Below, one piece after another: positions 35,741-44,601 of a stretch of 64,000 nucleotides of DNA. The stretch's first letter is position 1. The number at the start of each line of letters is the position of its first letter. Under the pieces are notes generated by a model. The model ran no database searches. It was given only the letters and a program-made list of their open reading frames with translations, and was not told the DNA's origin. The stretch covers positions 17,774-81,773 of the forward strand of contig JABIFX010000084.1 in the NCBI GenBank assembly GCA_018650445.1. Direction: 5' to 3'. The position numbers and the translations under genes were made by a program. The DNA comes from Fidelibacterota bacterium (lineage in GTDB: Bacteria; Fidelibacterota; UBA8477; JABMPR01).

Positions 35741-38037
35741 AACAATGGTTTGTCAACCAGTCCGTAGATCACCCCAAACGTAGTATTATAATCACCATAC
35801 TCATCACCCTGTTCATGGGATCTGGTCTCCAGCATTTTGTTGTTGAAGATGACTTTATGAAAATGTTGCCCCAGGATATTGAATCCATGGTTACGATGAA
35901 TGAACTGAAGGATGAATTTGGGAACAATGACCTCATGTTCCTGGGATTTGGGAAGCGTGGTGTAGATGCCCTGAATGCTCAAAACCTGGCAACGCTCTGG
36001 GACCTGTCCTATGCGTTGGAAGAAATTGACCAGGTTGATGAAATCATGTCCATTTCCACCTCTGACAAAATGGAAAGTATTGACGGATTTCTGGAAGTAT
36101 CAGCATTACAGGAGTATCGGGATCTCGATGAAGAGGAAATTGAAGCTCTTCGTAGTTACCTGAATGATAATTCAAAAATTAAGACCAGAAACCTGGGAGA
36201 GCATGGAGACTACTTTAATATTATCATCAGACCCGTTGTAGGTGCCAAGCATGATGTCCTGGTTAGTGATATGAAGCAGGTCGCTGCTACACATCTTTCG
36301 GACTACGATGTCCACTGGGGAGGACAGGCCTATCTTACTGGAGCCCTACCCGTAATGATCCGAAATGATGTATTGGGACTCATGCGTGCTGGCTTGATTG
36401 GTATGCTACTCATCCTGCTTTTTAGCTTGAGAAACGTCACTGCAGTAGGGTCAATTCTAGCTACCATCATCCTATCCATGGCCTTCATGATGGGGTTTAA
36501 TGGTTGGATGCTCTACCTGACAAAATCTGACAAATTTATGTTTGGGGTGCTCAACACATCCATGCCCATCATTTTATTGACCATTGCCAATTCTTATGGC
36601 GTGCATGTCATCACCAAATTTTTTAGAAAAATGCGGACCAACAAGGACTCGCGAGCTGCAGTAGAAGCGAGTCTTAACTCCCTTGTTTTACCCATTTTCC
36701 TAACAGCCCTTACCACTGTTGCAGCCTTTTTATGTATGGTGTTTGCCCCATTAGAACCCCTCATTGGATATGGTTTTTCAATCTCTGCCGGAATCCTATG
36801 GGCCTGGATATTATCAACTGTTTTTCTTCCTTCGATCCTCGTATTGAAGAAATGGAATCCTGATGCATCAGCTGTGTCTCATCCCAGTCATTTTGAGAGA
36901 TTCGTCATCTCATTTGGTGAGCAGGTCATCAAACGCCCTAAAACTGTTCTCATTGGCGGGGCAGTGGTGGTCATTATCGGTATAGCAGGTATCTTCAAAC
37001 TGAATATTGAAGTGAATATGAAAAAATTCTTCAAACCAGATAATCCTATTCGGGAAAGCCTAGAATTCATGGATAACGAAATGACTGGAACCATGGATCT
37101 TCAACTGTTGATCAATGCTGATCTCCGCTCACCTGAGGTACTAACTCGGATAGGGAGCATCCAGGACTTCATGGAAGAGCATGAATCGGTAACATTGTCT
37201 TTTTCTATTGCCGATATTATCAAGCAAATGCATCGCATGGTGAATGATGACGATCCTGCTTTCGAAACTATCCCCGATTCTCGAGATAAAGTGAATAATT
37301 TATTCACCATGTACTCCATGTCCGGTGATCCAGATGATTTTAGCTCAATCGTCGATTATGACTATAAAAAGGGATTGGCGACCTCGATGATGCGATCGAT
37401 TTCCACATCTGAAATCGTAAAGCTTGTTGATGAAATTGAAGCTTTTCTCCAACAGGATGAATATAAAGACCTGAATATTACAATCACAGGCCTACTCATC
37501 GTCTTTAGGGATCTGGTTGCCTTGATCATACGCAGCTCTTTCATCAGTATTTTCGCCTCAATCATCATCATCGCTCTGATTGCAGCTTATTTCTTCAAAC
37601 ATTGGCTATGGGGTGTTCTGGCAGTGGTACCATTGAGCTCTGCTGTCATATTGAATTTTGGTCTTATGGGAATATTTGGCGTTGATCTGAACCATGTGAC
37701 AGCTCTCTTGTCAGCTATCATCATTGGTGTCGGCGTTGATTTTGCCATCCATTACATCAGCCAATTTCGTAATCACCTCCACAATTATGGATTAGATGGC
37801 AACTTGAGTCGGGAAACCATGCGGGATGTTGGCTTCCCCGTTATTTTGGATGCTGCATCGAACATGGCTTTTGGTGCCTTATTGTTCTCGGTTTTCATAC
37901 CAATGAAGCATATGGGTGGATTAATGGTCTTTGCCATGGTTTCCACCTCCACCGCTACTCTGACTTTATTAGCGATACTGCTGGAGCTGAATAAAAAACG
38001 TCTGGCCCATATTGAAGGTATTGCGGTCCCTGAATAA
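35737..38037 (+). CDS. RND/MMPL-family exporter, second copy
   Basis: A 766-residue inner-membrane protein with the same duplicated layout as its neighbour: a first helix near the N-terminus, a periplasmic domain, helices with TSMPIILLTIANSYGVHV, a second periplasmic domain and a second helix block with AIIIGVGVDFAIHYISQF. It is co-transcribed with the TetR gene (four-base overlap) and followed by genes for a LolA-like periplasmic protein and an outer-membrane barrel. Together they could form a lipid-moving path from inner to outer membrane. The cargo is unknown. Confidence 0.88.
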   Translation: MKQWFVNQSVDHPKRSIIITILITLFMGSGLQHFVVEDDFMKMLPQDIESMVTMNELKDEFGNNDLMFLGFGKRGVDALNAQNLATLWDLSYALEEIDQVDEIMSISTSDKMESIDGFLEVSALQEYRDLDEEEIEALRSYLNDNSKIKTRNLGEHGDYFNIIIRPVVGAKHDVLVSDMKQVAATHLSDYDVHWGGQAYLTGALPVMIRNDVLGLMRAGLIGMLLILLFSLRNVTAVGSILATIILSMAFMMGFNGWMLYLTKSDKFMFGVLNTSMPIILLTIANSYGVHVITKFFRKMRTNKDSRAAVEASLNSLVLPIFLTALTTVAAFLCMVFAPLEPLIGYGFSISAGILWAWILSTVFLPSILVLKKWNPDASAVSHPSHFERFVISFGEQVIKRPKTVLIGGAVVVIIGIAGIFKLNIEVNMKKFFKPDNPIRESLEFMDNEMTGTMDLQLLINADLRSPEVLTRIGSIQDFMEEHESVTLSFSIADIIKQMHRMVNDDDPAFETIPDSRDKVNNLFTMYSMSGDPDDFSSIVDYDYKKGLATSMMRSISTSEIVKLVDEIEAFLQQDEYKDLNITITGLLIVFRDLVALIIRSSFISIFASIIIIALIAAYFFKHWLWGVLAVVPLSSAVILNFGLMGIFGVDLNHVTALLSAIIIGVGVDFAIHYISQFRNHLHNYGLDGNLSRETMRDVGFPVILDAASNMAFGALLFSVFIPMKHMGGLMVFAMVSTSTATLTLLAILLELNKKRLAHIEGIAVPE

Positions 38038-38064
38038 AATTTTAATCAAAAGAAGGATTTTGAC

Positions 38065-38829
38065 ATGAATACAATTACCCGTCCCATATTTACAGCAATA
38101 CTCCTCATGCTTCCGATGATGATATTTGCCGAAGCAGGTTATGAATTAGCCAAGGCCATGGAAGACAAGACCTCACCTGCAGATATGAAATCTAACATGA
38201 CAATGACCCTTACTAACAAACAGGGGAAAACTCGAGAATCAACTATCCGCTCTATTACAGCAGATGATAATCGGAAACAAATAATCTGGTTTCTGGCTCC
38301 AGCCGATGACAAAGGCGTCGCCTTTTTAAAAATTGAACATCCACAAAAAGATGATGAAATGCGACTCTGGCTGCCTGCGTTTAAAAAAGTTCGCCGTATC
38401 AGTTCAAAGAAAAAGGCAGACTCCTTTATGGGTTCTGATCTGAGTTATGAGGATATGACTTCAAGAGAATTGGATGAGTATACTTATGAAATTTTAGGTG
38501 AAAAAGTTGTCGATGGAATTGATTGTCATATTCTGGAAAGCACTCCAAAAGCGGGTGTTACACGCACATATAAAAGATTTATCACTTATGTGAGTAAAAC
38601 AGATTTGGTTTCCATACTGGATGAAGCCTATGACACACGAGATAAACTGCTGAAACGCCGTGTGATGAAGTATCGCAAGGACAAAGGCTACGACCTCCCC
38701 GTCGAAATTTTTGTAGAAAACGTTCAAAAAGGATCAAATACTCGACTGGTTTTCAGTAGCCAGGAAGTAGATACTGGTGTGAAGGCAGATCTCTTTCAGG
38801 AAAAGAATTTAAAACGGATGCCTAAATAG
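38065..38829 (+). CDS. LolA-like outer membrane lipoprotein-sorting family protein
   Basis: A 254-residue secreted protein with a signal peptide (about 1-22, ending FAEA). The mature part is a half-barrel type domain with the sequence order MTLTNKQGKTRESTIRS, WFLAPADDKGVAFL, MRLWLPAFKKVRRIS and SFMGSDLSYEDM, which is characteristic of the outer membrane lipoprotein-sorting family that often accompanies MMPL/RND exporters. It probably carries a hydrophobic ligand across the periplasm. AGAAGGATTTTGAC is the ribosome binding site. It lies 27 bases after the exporter. Confidence 0.85.
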   Translation: MNTITRPIFTAILLMLPMMIFAEAGYELAKAMEDKTSPADMKSNMTMTLTNKQGKTRESTIRSITADDNRKQIIWFLAPADDKGVAFLKIEHPQKDDEMRLWLPAFKKVRRISSKKKADSFMGSDLSYEDMTSRELDEYTYEILGEKVVDGIDCHILESTPKAGVTRTYKRFITYVSKTDLVSILDEAYDTRDKLLKRRVMKYRKDKGYDLPVEIFVENVQKGSNTRLVFSSQEVDTGVKADLFQEKNLKRMPK

Positions 38830-38838
38830 GATTACGCG

Positions 38839-40197
38839 ATGAAAAAGCTAATATCTGCCATTATTATAATGGCGCTAATCCCTCTGGCCACGTATGCTCA
38901 ATTCAATATTTCAGGTGATTTGACACCATCCGGCATGTTAAGAATAAGTGATGCTTCCCTTATCGATCTCCCCTTCCGTCTGGGGAATATCTCACTCGAC
39001 TATGCCTATGGAGATTTTGAATTAAAAACTGTCACAGCACTGGAGACCCGTTGGAAAGATCCTGAAATTGACGAGGATATGTTTAAGCTGCGAGAAGCAT
39101 ATCTCTTGTGGTATCCTGCTTTCGGCGAAGTAAAGCTGGGTAAGATGATCCATGCCTGGGGCGCTGCGGATGCCAACAATCCCACTGACAATTTGAGCCC
39201 ATACGATTACTATTATATGTTTCTGGCTGGAACAGACCGGAAATTAGGATCCATGAGCCTGGCGGTAAAAACCTATGTAAGTGATTTCCAAATAGAAGTG
39301 GTTGCATTGCCAGAGTTTGAAGCAAATCGCTTTCCCCTTAATGAGCCAGACTTTCCCATTAGCATTCCCATCCCAGAAGGGGCTCAATATTTTTATCCTG
39401 AGAATGAGTTTGAATTTGGTGGTCGGGTGCAATACGCCATGGGTATTGGAGATCTGTCTGCCTCATATTTTAAGGGCCACGATCGCTCTTTCTCACCAGC
39501 AGGTTTGGAAATTGATCTTACCGCGCTTATGAGTGGTGGTTCACCTTTTACTAGTCATCTTACTTATAGGGAAACCGATGTCATCGGTCTGGATGCAGTC
39601 CTCTTCCCTGGAAATTGGACTTTGCGAGGTGAGTTTGGGTATTTCCGTACCCAGACACCAGATATTGAATATGCCATGTCAAAATTCACTTATGATGCAG
39701 ATTATCTGCAATCAGTTATTCAGGTAGAATATGCATTTGCCAATACCGTACAACTGATGGGACAGCTTATCAGCAACAAAACTCAAGGAGTTGAATCTAC
39801 CATGGAGAAGGATGACTATTTCCAGAGTTTGGAATTCATGCTTCAGGATACTAGCAATCATATGCTGGATCCTCTCAGGGTACCATTTTCACAAATGGGA
39901 TTACCTGAATTCTCCGCAGGCATGGGTACCCCCTTCGCCTTGATTGCGGACCAGGTCGTTATTCTCTCCTCCATGGTTACCTTGCTTGATAACTCGCTTG
40001 ACTTAAATGGAATGTTCATGATTAATCTCGAAGAAACAGGCTATATGGCTAATATTGGCTCGACTTATTCAATCGTGGAAGGACTCAATCTCGAAACCAC
40101 TCTAAGCTACTTCATTGGTGGGGATGAGGAGGGTAACCGTTTTAAGCAGCTCGAAGATTTTTCTAACGTAAACCTTGGACTCAGCTATAGTTTTTAG
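38839..40197 (+). CDS. Outer-membrane beta-barrel protein (DUF1302-like)
   Basis: A 452-residue protein with a signal peptide ending at TYAQ and about sixteen amphipathic beta-strand segments, ending in a C-terminal aromatic (YSF) as outer-membrane barrels do. The segment LREAYLLWYPAFGEVKLGKMIHAWGAADANNPTDNLSP resembles the DUF1302 / porin-like proteins that are found beside RND exporters and LolA-like proteins. It is the presumed outer-membrane partner of the exporter and sits 9 bases after the LolA-like gene. Confidence 0.8.
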   Translation: MKKLISAIIIMALIPLATYAQFNISGDLTPSGMLRISDASLIDLPFRLGNISLDYAYGDFELKTVTALETRWKDPEIDEDMFKLREAYLLWYPAFGEVKLGKMIHAWGAADANNPTDNLSPYDYYYMFLAGTDRKLGSMSLAVKTYVSDFQIEVVALPEFEANRFPLNEPDFPISIPIPEGAQYFYPENEFEFGGRVQYAMGIGDLSASYFKGHDRSFSPAGLEIDLTALMSGGSPFTSHLTYRETDVIGLDAVLFPGNWTLRGEFGYFRTQTPDIEYAMSKFTYDADYLQSVIQVEYAFANTVQLMGQLISNKTQGVESTMEKDDYFQSLEFMLQDTSNHMLDPLRVPFSQMGLPEFSAGMGTPFALIADQVVILSSMVTLLDNSLDLNGMFMINLEETGYMANIGSTYSIVEGLNLETTLSYFIGGDEEGNRFKQLEDFSNVNLGLSYSF

Positions 40198-40214
40198 GAT
40201 ATTGTCCCTACGAA

Positions 40215-41129
40215 ATGAATAAGTTTGATCGCAAATATCAAAAAATAGCCAGAAGAATATCTCCCCTGGATCTAACCAGCAATTTCTCACACGAAGATCT
40301 GAGCTGGGATGATTTTTTTACGGACAGATCTAGTATAAACTCCAGTTCCCTCTTCCTGGGGAAATATTCTGAAGATGGCATCAAATTTATTATGGAGCGC
40401 TTTGGACTGGATCGGCAGGCTCGGCACCTCGGGTTAAGGCACCTGTCAGTTGCTGTGGATACCAAAGATCCTTATCGTCATCGTTTGACCATCTACAATG
40501 GACGGTCCCGAGACAAGGATCATATCGTAATGGATTTTGTGGCAAAATACCAGCATCTGGCTCCCAGGGACATAGATGCGGAAAATGAGTATAGCCATCA
40601 ATTAAAGGTTTTAATGGTCGAATGGCTTCTATTACAAAACCCAAAGGCTGAATTTTCCAATCGAAGATCCCCACTTCCTGGGCAAAGCTATCCAGGTCTC
40701 GGGTTAGGAGATCAATTGATGGCTCTGTTTACACTCATGGGTCGTCATCTTCAGGTTGATGGGATAATTAACGTTCCTGAGTACTTTCACACCGGTCTCA
40801 TCTTCAGCAGACGCTTCGTCTTTTTAAGTCCCTATGTCCAGGCTCTAGTCCATCAGGTTGCTCAGGATCTCTGGAAAAAATATCGACTGGCGGTGATTGC
40901 CTGGGCCAGTGCCACAGAAAGCATCATTAATATTGATACAGGTAAACCGCAAATCTGGGAACCACGCCGGCAAATTATTCCAATTAAGGGCCAGTTGAGG
41001 CAATATTTTAAATCAGATGAATACCTTGGTATTGCCCAGCGCGTGAAGAAAGAAAAAGTCTTCACGCTGGACGAAGAGAAACTTCGAGAGGCCCTATCCA
41101 AAATGGAACGGCCTCTGTTTCAGTTTTAA
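40215..41129 (+). CDS. Uncharacterised 304-residue cytosolic protein
   Basis: I do not recognise the family. The protein has no signal peptide or membrane helix. Residues 60-125 look like an alpha/beta core (LGLRHLSVAVDTKDPYRHRLTIYNGRS, then KDHIVMDFVAKY), and a Gly/Pro motif LPGQSYPGLGLGDQLMALF follows near 155-173. The C-terminal third is helical and basic. It begins 17 bases after the barrel gene on the same strand, so it is probably the last gene of the exporter operon, and is convergent with the small membrane protein gene. Confidence 0.7.
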   Translation: MNKFDRKYQKIARRISPLDLTSNFSHEDLSWDDFFTDRSSINSSSLFLGKYSEDGIKFIMERFGLDRQARHLGLRHLSVAVDTKDPYRHRLTIYNGRSRDKDHIVMDFVAKYQHLAPRDIDAENEYSHQLKVLMVEWLLLQNPKAEFSNRRSPLPGQSYPGLGLGDQLMALFTLMGRHLQVDGIINVPEYFHTGLIFSRRFVFLSPYVQALVHQVAQDLWKKYRLAVIAWASATESIINIDTGKPQIWEPRRQIIPIKGQLRQYFKSDEYLGIAQRVKKEKVFTLDEEKLREALSKMERPLFQF

Positions 41130-41145
41130 ATCTGTTATGCTAAAA

Positions 41146-41322
41146 TTATGGTAATTTTACTACAGAAGATTCCCATGTGGTCTTCTGGGTTTGGGAGTTA
41201 CCCCCCTTGACATCTATTGGTACAAGATTTACCAGCAACATGAATGTCAGCAGCACCAGTACAGTCAAAATGACTTGAACTGAGGCATTTTTTCTTTGTC
41301 TTTCCCCACGAAATGATTTCAT
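41146..41322 (-). CDS. 58-residue single-pass membrane protein, coupled to the TatT-like gene
   Basis: A short frame that size filters would miss. The N-terminus is basic (MKSFRGERQRKN), followed by one hydrophobic helix (about residues 14-34, VQVILTVLVLLTFMLLVNLVP) and a polar tail, so the predicted topology is N-in. The ATG overlaps the stop codon of the upstream lipoprotein gene (ATGA), which argues for coupled translation and against chance. No family is recognised. It could be a regulator or small subunit of an envelope complex with the TatT-like lipoprotein. Confidence 0.6.
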   Translation of the reverse strand: MKSFRGERQRKNASVQVILTVLVLLTFMLLVNLVPIDVKGGNSQTQKTTWESSVVKLP

Positions 41323-42173
41323 AGATTAAACCAGTTTTCCTTTTCTGCTTTTATCATCAATCTTTCAGCCAGAGCCTTTTCATAGACATTTTCAGGATAA
41401 TATGGCAGGTCTGGGTTCGGTATTGTTGTTACCACCTTTGTTAAAAGGCTATAAAAGAGATTTTTATCCTGGGCCAGAGGACAGTAATATTGGGCCATAA
41501 GCGTATAGTTACCCATATAGTCTGGCGAAATCCGTATTGCTTCATCAAAGGCTTCACGTATTCCGGTAGTATCGTTCTCTGTTTCTGGATCACGTCCCAA
41601 CAAGGCGCCCTTATAACGATAGTAAGCCCCATAGTAAAAGGTCGAATCCAGATCATGAATATGCTCCAACGTGGCCCAAATCAGCTCTCGTTGTCCCTTG
41701 CGAATCAGACTACTTTTTGTAGCAAGCCATTGTCCGTAATTTGCCATACCCCAATAAAGCGCTTCAAGAAAATTCTTGTCAAGACCGCGAACGGCCATAC
41801 TCTCATCTCCTGTCGAGAACAGCAGATTTCGGTATTCACTGTTTTGCTTGAGAACCGTTTGACTGACGCCATAGCCCTGTAGGAATAGACTATCCTGTAC
41901 CTGTGGAGATTGGGTCAAATATTGGCCGGAAAAATAATAGGCTCTCGAAAGTTTCGCCCAGAGTTGAATAGATGTTGAGTCCGATTCTGCAAGGTGTTGA
42001 AAAACTTCCAGAGCGGCTTGCGCACTTGCCTTATCAGCCCGTAGCGACCAAAGGCTATCGGCATTTTCAATATTGATTGCTACTGGGTATGTTGCATCAG
42101 GCGTGACTGGTATATCAGTCGAGGTGCAAGAGATTAGAACTGCAGCAAAAAAAATAGAAACAAATTGTCGCAA
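41319..42173 (-). CDS. TatT-like (TRAP-associated TPR) lipoprotein
   Basis: A 284-residue lipoprotein, signal peptide ending in LISC at residues 13-16. The mature protein is all helical with TPR-like pairs, including ALEVFQHLAESDSTSIQLWAKLSRAYYF, FLEALYWGMANYGQW and a final IRISPDYMGNYTLMAQYY. This is the pattern of the TatT family, which accompanies some TRAP transporters, but no TRAP transporter genes are nearby, so the partner is unknown. The frame starts with TTG at 42173; GGGGAAGG lies about nine bases upstream and no in-frame ATG precedes the lipobox. The downstream 58-residue gene overlaps it. Confidence 0.78.
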   Translation of the reverse strand: MRQFVSIFFAAVLISCTSTDIPVTPDATYPVAINIENADSLWSLRADKASAQAALEVFQHLAESDSTSIQLWAKLSRAYYFSGQYLTQSPQVQDSLFLQGYGVSQTVLKQNSEYRNLLFSTGDESMAVRGLDKNFLEALYWGMANYGQWLATKSSLIRKGQRELIWATLEHIHDLDSTFYYGAYYRYKGALLGRDPETENDTTGIREAFDEAIRISPDYMGNYTLMAQYYCPLAQDKNLFYSLLTKVVTTIPNPDLPYYPENVYEKALAERLMIKAEKENWFNL

Positions 42174-42332
42174 ATCGTCAGGGCCTTCCCCATTCGAGTT
42201 AATCCCCCCTCCTGAAAATCGGCCAAATATAGCTTACATCACTCAACTATTACAAATGCTGATTAACCCAATATCGTTTTTTGTTTGAGTGTTATCGATA
42301 TAGAAAAGACGATGTGCTAAACGTTATTTTGC

Positions 42333-44582
42333 TTACTGCTCAAGTATCAGTTCAACGAGAATAACCAGGTCCCTAATGTCAATCAAGCTATCCTGATTTG
42401 TGTCAGCCAGTTCTGCCAGCTCAGCATCCAACTCAATGTCTGCTATGATGGATTCCAGAAGAAAGATAGCATCAGACACGTTGATTTCACCGTCCTGAGT
42501 AACATCACCAAGGATAAAACCAGAGCCCCATCCCAATACAGTAATATTGTCAACTAGAAATCCATCGCCTTCAAAAAAAGTATCGCTTATTAATTGAAAG
42601 GCCAGCGTGAGTGAAGAACTCTCGCTGAAATTGGCGAGAGAGAGTTGTTCTGTTATCCATCCCTGCGTCCCATGATACCCCGGTTCTCCCAGTGGCTGAA
42701 CCGAACTACCATTTCCAAGCTCCGTGTATTGACCACTCAGGGGTACCCAGTTTATACCCTCATCATCTGAGGCAAGTACTTGACAAAAATCCCAGTTGAA
42801 CTCGATATCCCAACTGGCGTCAAATCGAAGGACTGGATTGCTATATCCGCTTATATCAAGAGGTGCGTCCAGAAAAACTGTAGAAACCGAAGCCGGCTCG
42901 TAGTACCCAGAAGGAGAATCTGACAGGTACTGCCCCCCATCTGGACCTATCTCCAGCCCCCAGGTCCCAGAACTCCACATTTGAGTTCCAGCCTCAAAAT
43001 CGTCAAAAAATATCGTATCAGGTATGCCAACTATCCACCTAAGCGTGTCCACTTGTGTTTCATACCCGGACATTTCTATGCTCAGTACAAGCTGAGCCAC
43101 TTCACCAAATTGAGAATTTATTTCGAAACTTAAACCTTCGGTTCCATAATCATGAAAAGCCTGCGAAACCAGACCTGAGACATCAAGGGAACTAAGGGAT
43201 GGGGTAATGCTACTGTCTGGCGAGTATAAATATAGCGTAGCAGCCGTATTTTCTGAACCCAGACCCTTGTTCATGACGTTAAGCTCGCACCCCACAATAT
43301 CACCGGATTCCAAGGGACCATCTGAATTAAACTTAAAGTTTTCTATTTCCACCCAGCTCCCAGCACAACCGGCTAGATGAATGTTCATGCTGATATTATC
43401 CTCAGCCATTTCAAAGATCAATTCTGTAGGTGGCCAAAATGCGCCATCTGATCCAGCACCGACTTCTGGTGTGAAGTTAATAATTCCCAATTCACCATAC
43501 ATGTAATCAACGGCGTCGCCGTTCACTGTATAGCCTACGGTCTCAGTTCCGGTTCCATACAGATAATCATTTTCCTCCACAAGATCCGAACCCATTTGGC
43601 TGTAAATCTCATTGTCAGGAGTGGGTAATTCAACTGATTCATCATAGCCGAAAGGTTTAATCAGTAAATTGCCGTAGCTATGATAGTTGAATATGGTTTG
43701 AAAATCATGGGCAAGCACAAAGTCCCGCACAGCCTGTGTCTCCGGCTCAGAAAAGGGCTGACTCCCGCGATATGTGTTCCCACAGGAATCAGGACTTGAA
43801 CCTTCATCGTTAAAGCCCCACTGAAAACCCCAATTTCTATTCAAATCAATGCCTGGTAAACTGGTACATCCTGGATGCCGATTCTTGCGGTGCATTCCGC
43901 CGCCACCTGGATCGGTGAGTTGATTGTAGACATATCCATCTGGATTGATTACGGGAACGAACCATATTTGTCTCTCATTTACTAAATAAGTCATGGTTGG
44001 ATCCTGATTGTATTCCTCTGCCAGAGACCAGGCAAAATGCATCAATGTCATCATGGCAGCAGGTTCACGTGCATGTGTAAGGGAGTTGAATAAGACTTCC
44101 GGGTCACCATCGGGTAAAACAGGAGCATCTGATATCCTGAAAGCCCAGATATCCCGTCCCTCATAGCTAAGTCCAATGCTCTGCTTGGCCGAGACAATCT
44201 CTGGGTAACCTGCATGCAGTGAATCCATACTGGTCACAATCTCATCATAGGTTAAATAACCACCCATACTCCCATAACCAAGTTCGCGGGAAGCACCCTG
44301 AGTCAATCGAGATGCATAATGGGAACTAAGATCAAGTATCAAATCTTCTGAAGCGAATCCCAGGCCTTCGACATCTAGCTTTTCGCGTTGACTTACAACA
44401 GCATCAATATAGACACCAGGTCGGACATCAAATCCTTCTGGGTCCAACCCAAGTCTTAACAATTCAGATATGATCTCGTTGGTATTATCAGACCAGATTC
44501 TGATTTTATCGTATGTTGCCTGAGCCAAGCCGATCTGGAAAAAAGATAGGAGGACAAGAAGAGATGTGAATTTTTTGATCAT
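42333..44582 (-). CDS. Secreted M14 zinc carboxypeptidase with C-terminal dockerin-like domain
   Basis: A 749-residue exported enzyme with a signal peptide ending at GLAQ. The M14 domain (about 105-405) has all key residues: HAREP (His170, Glu173), the DLNRNW substrate block, NYHSYGN (His301) and TPEVGAG (catalytic Glu373). Beta-sandwich and jelly-roll modules follow (about 410-685). The last 60 residues carry two EF-hand-like repeats of dockerin type I style (DVTQDGEINVSDAIFLLE and DTNQDSLIDIRDLVILVE), which usually attach proteins to cohesins or act as surface-sorting modules. It is 20 bases downstream of the M1 peptidase gene. It should remove C-terminal residues from extracellular peptides. 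Confidence 0.9.
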   Translation of the reverse strand: MIKKFTSLLVLLSFFQIGLAQATYDKIRIWSDNTNEIISELLRLGLDPEGFDVRPGVYIDAVVSQREKLDVEGLGFASEDLILDLSSHYASRLTQGASRELGYGSMGGYLTYDEIVTSMDSLHAGYPEIVSAKQSIGLSYEGRDIWAFRISDAPVLPDGDPEVLFNSLTHAREPAAMMTLMHFAWSLAEEYNQDPTMTYLVNERQIWFVPVINPDGYVYNQLTDPGGGGMHRKNRHPGCTSLPGIDLNRNWGFQWGFNDEGSSPDSCGNTYRGSQPFSEPETQAVRDFVLAHDFQTIFNYHSYGNLLIKPFGYDESVELPTPDNEIYSQMGSDLVEENDYLYGTGTETVGYTVNGDAVDYMYGELGIINFTPEVGAGSDGAFWPPTELIFEMAEDNISMNIHLAGCAGSWVEIENFKFNSDGPLESGDIVGCELNVMNKGLGSENTAATLYLYSPDSSITPSLSSLDVSGLVSQAFHDYGTEGLSFEINSQFGEVAQLVLSIEMSGYETQVDTLRWIVGIPDTIFFDDFEAGTQMWSSGTWGLEIGPDGGQYLSDSPSGYYEPASVSTVFLDAPLDISGYSNPVLRFDASWDIEFNWDFCQVLASDDEGINWVPLSGQYTELGNGSSVQPLGEPGYHGTQGWITEQLSLANFSESSSLTLAFQLISDTFFEGDGFLVDNITVLGWGSGFILGDVTQDGEINVSDAIFLLESIIADIELDAELAELADTNQDSLIDIRDLVILVELILEQ

Positions 44583-44601
44583 TTATGATTCCATTCAATC
44601 A

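Noticed and set aside
41100-41320. Stretch between the unknown protein and the TatT-like gene as empty intergenic DNA
   Set aside because: It contains the coupled 58-residue frame on the minus strand, so it is annotated as a gene instead.
42110-42200. Possible frameshift at the T8 run near the start of the TatT-like lipoprotein gene
   Set aside because: An ATG in another frame lies upstream, but the TTG-started frame already gives a complete signal peptide with lipobox, so no shift is needed.
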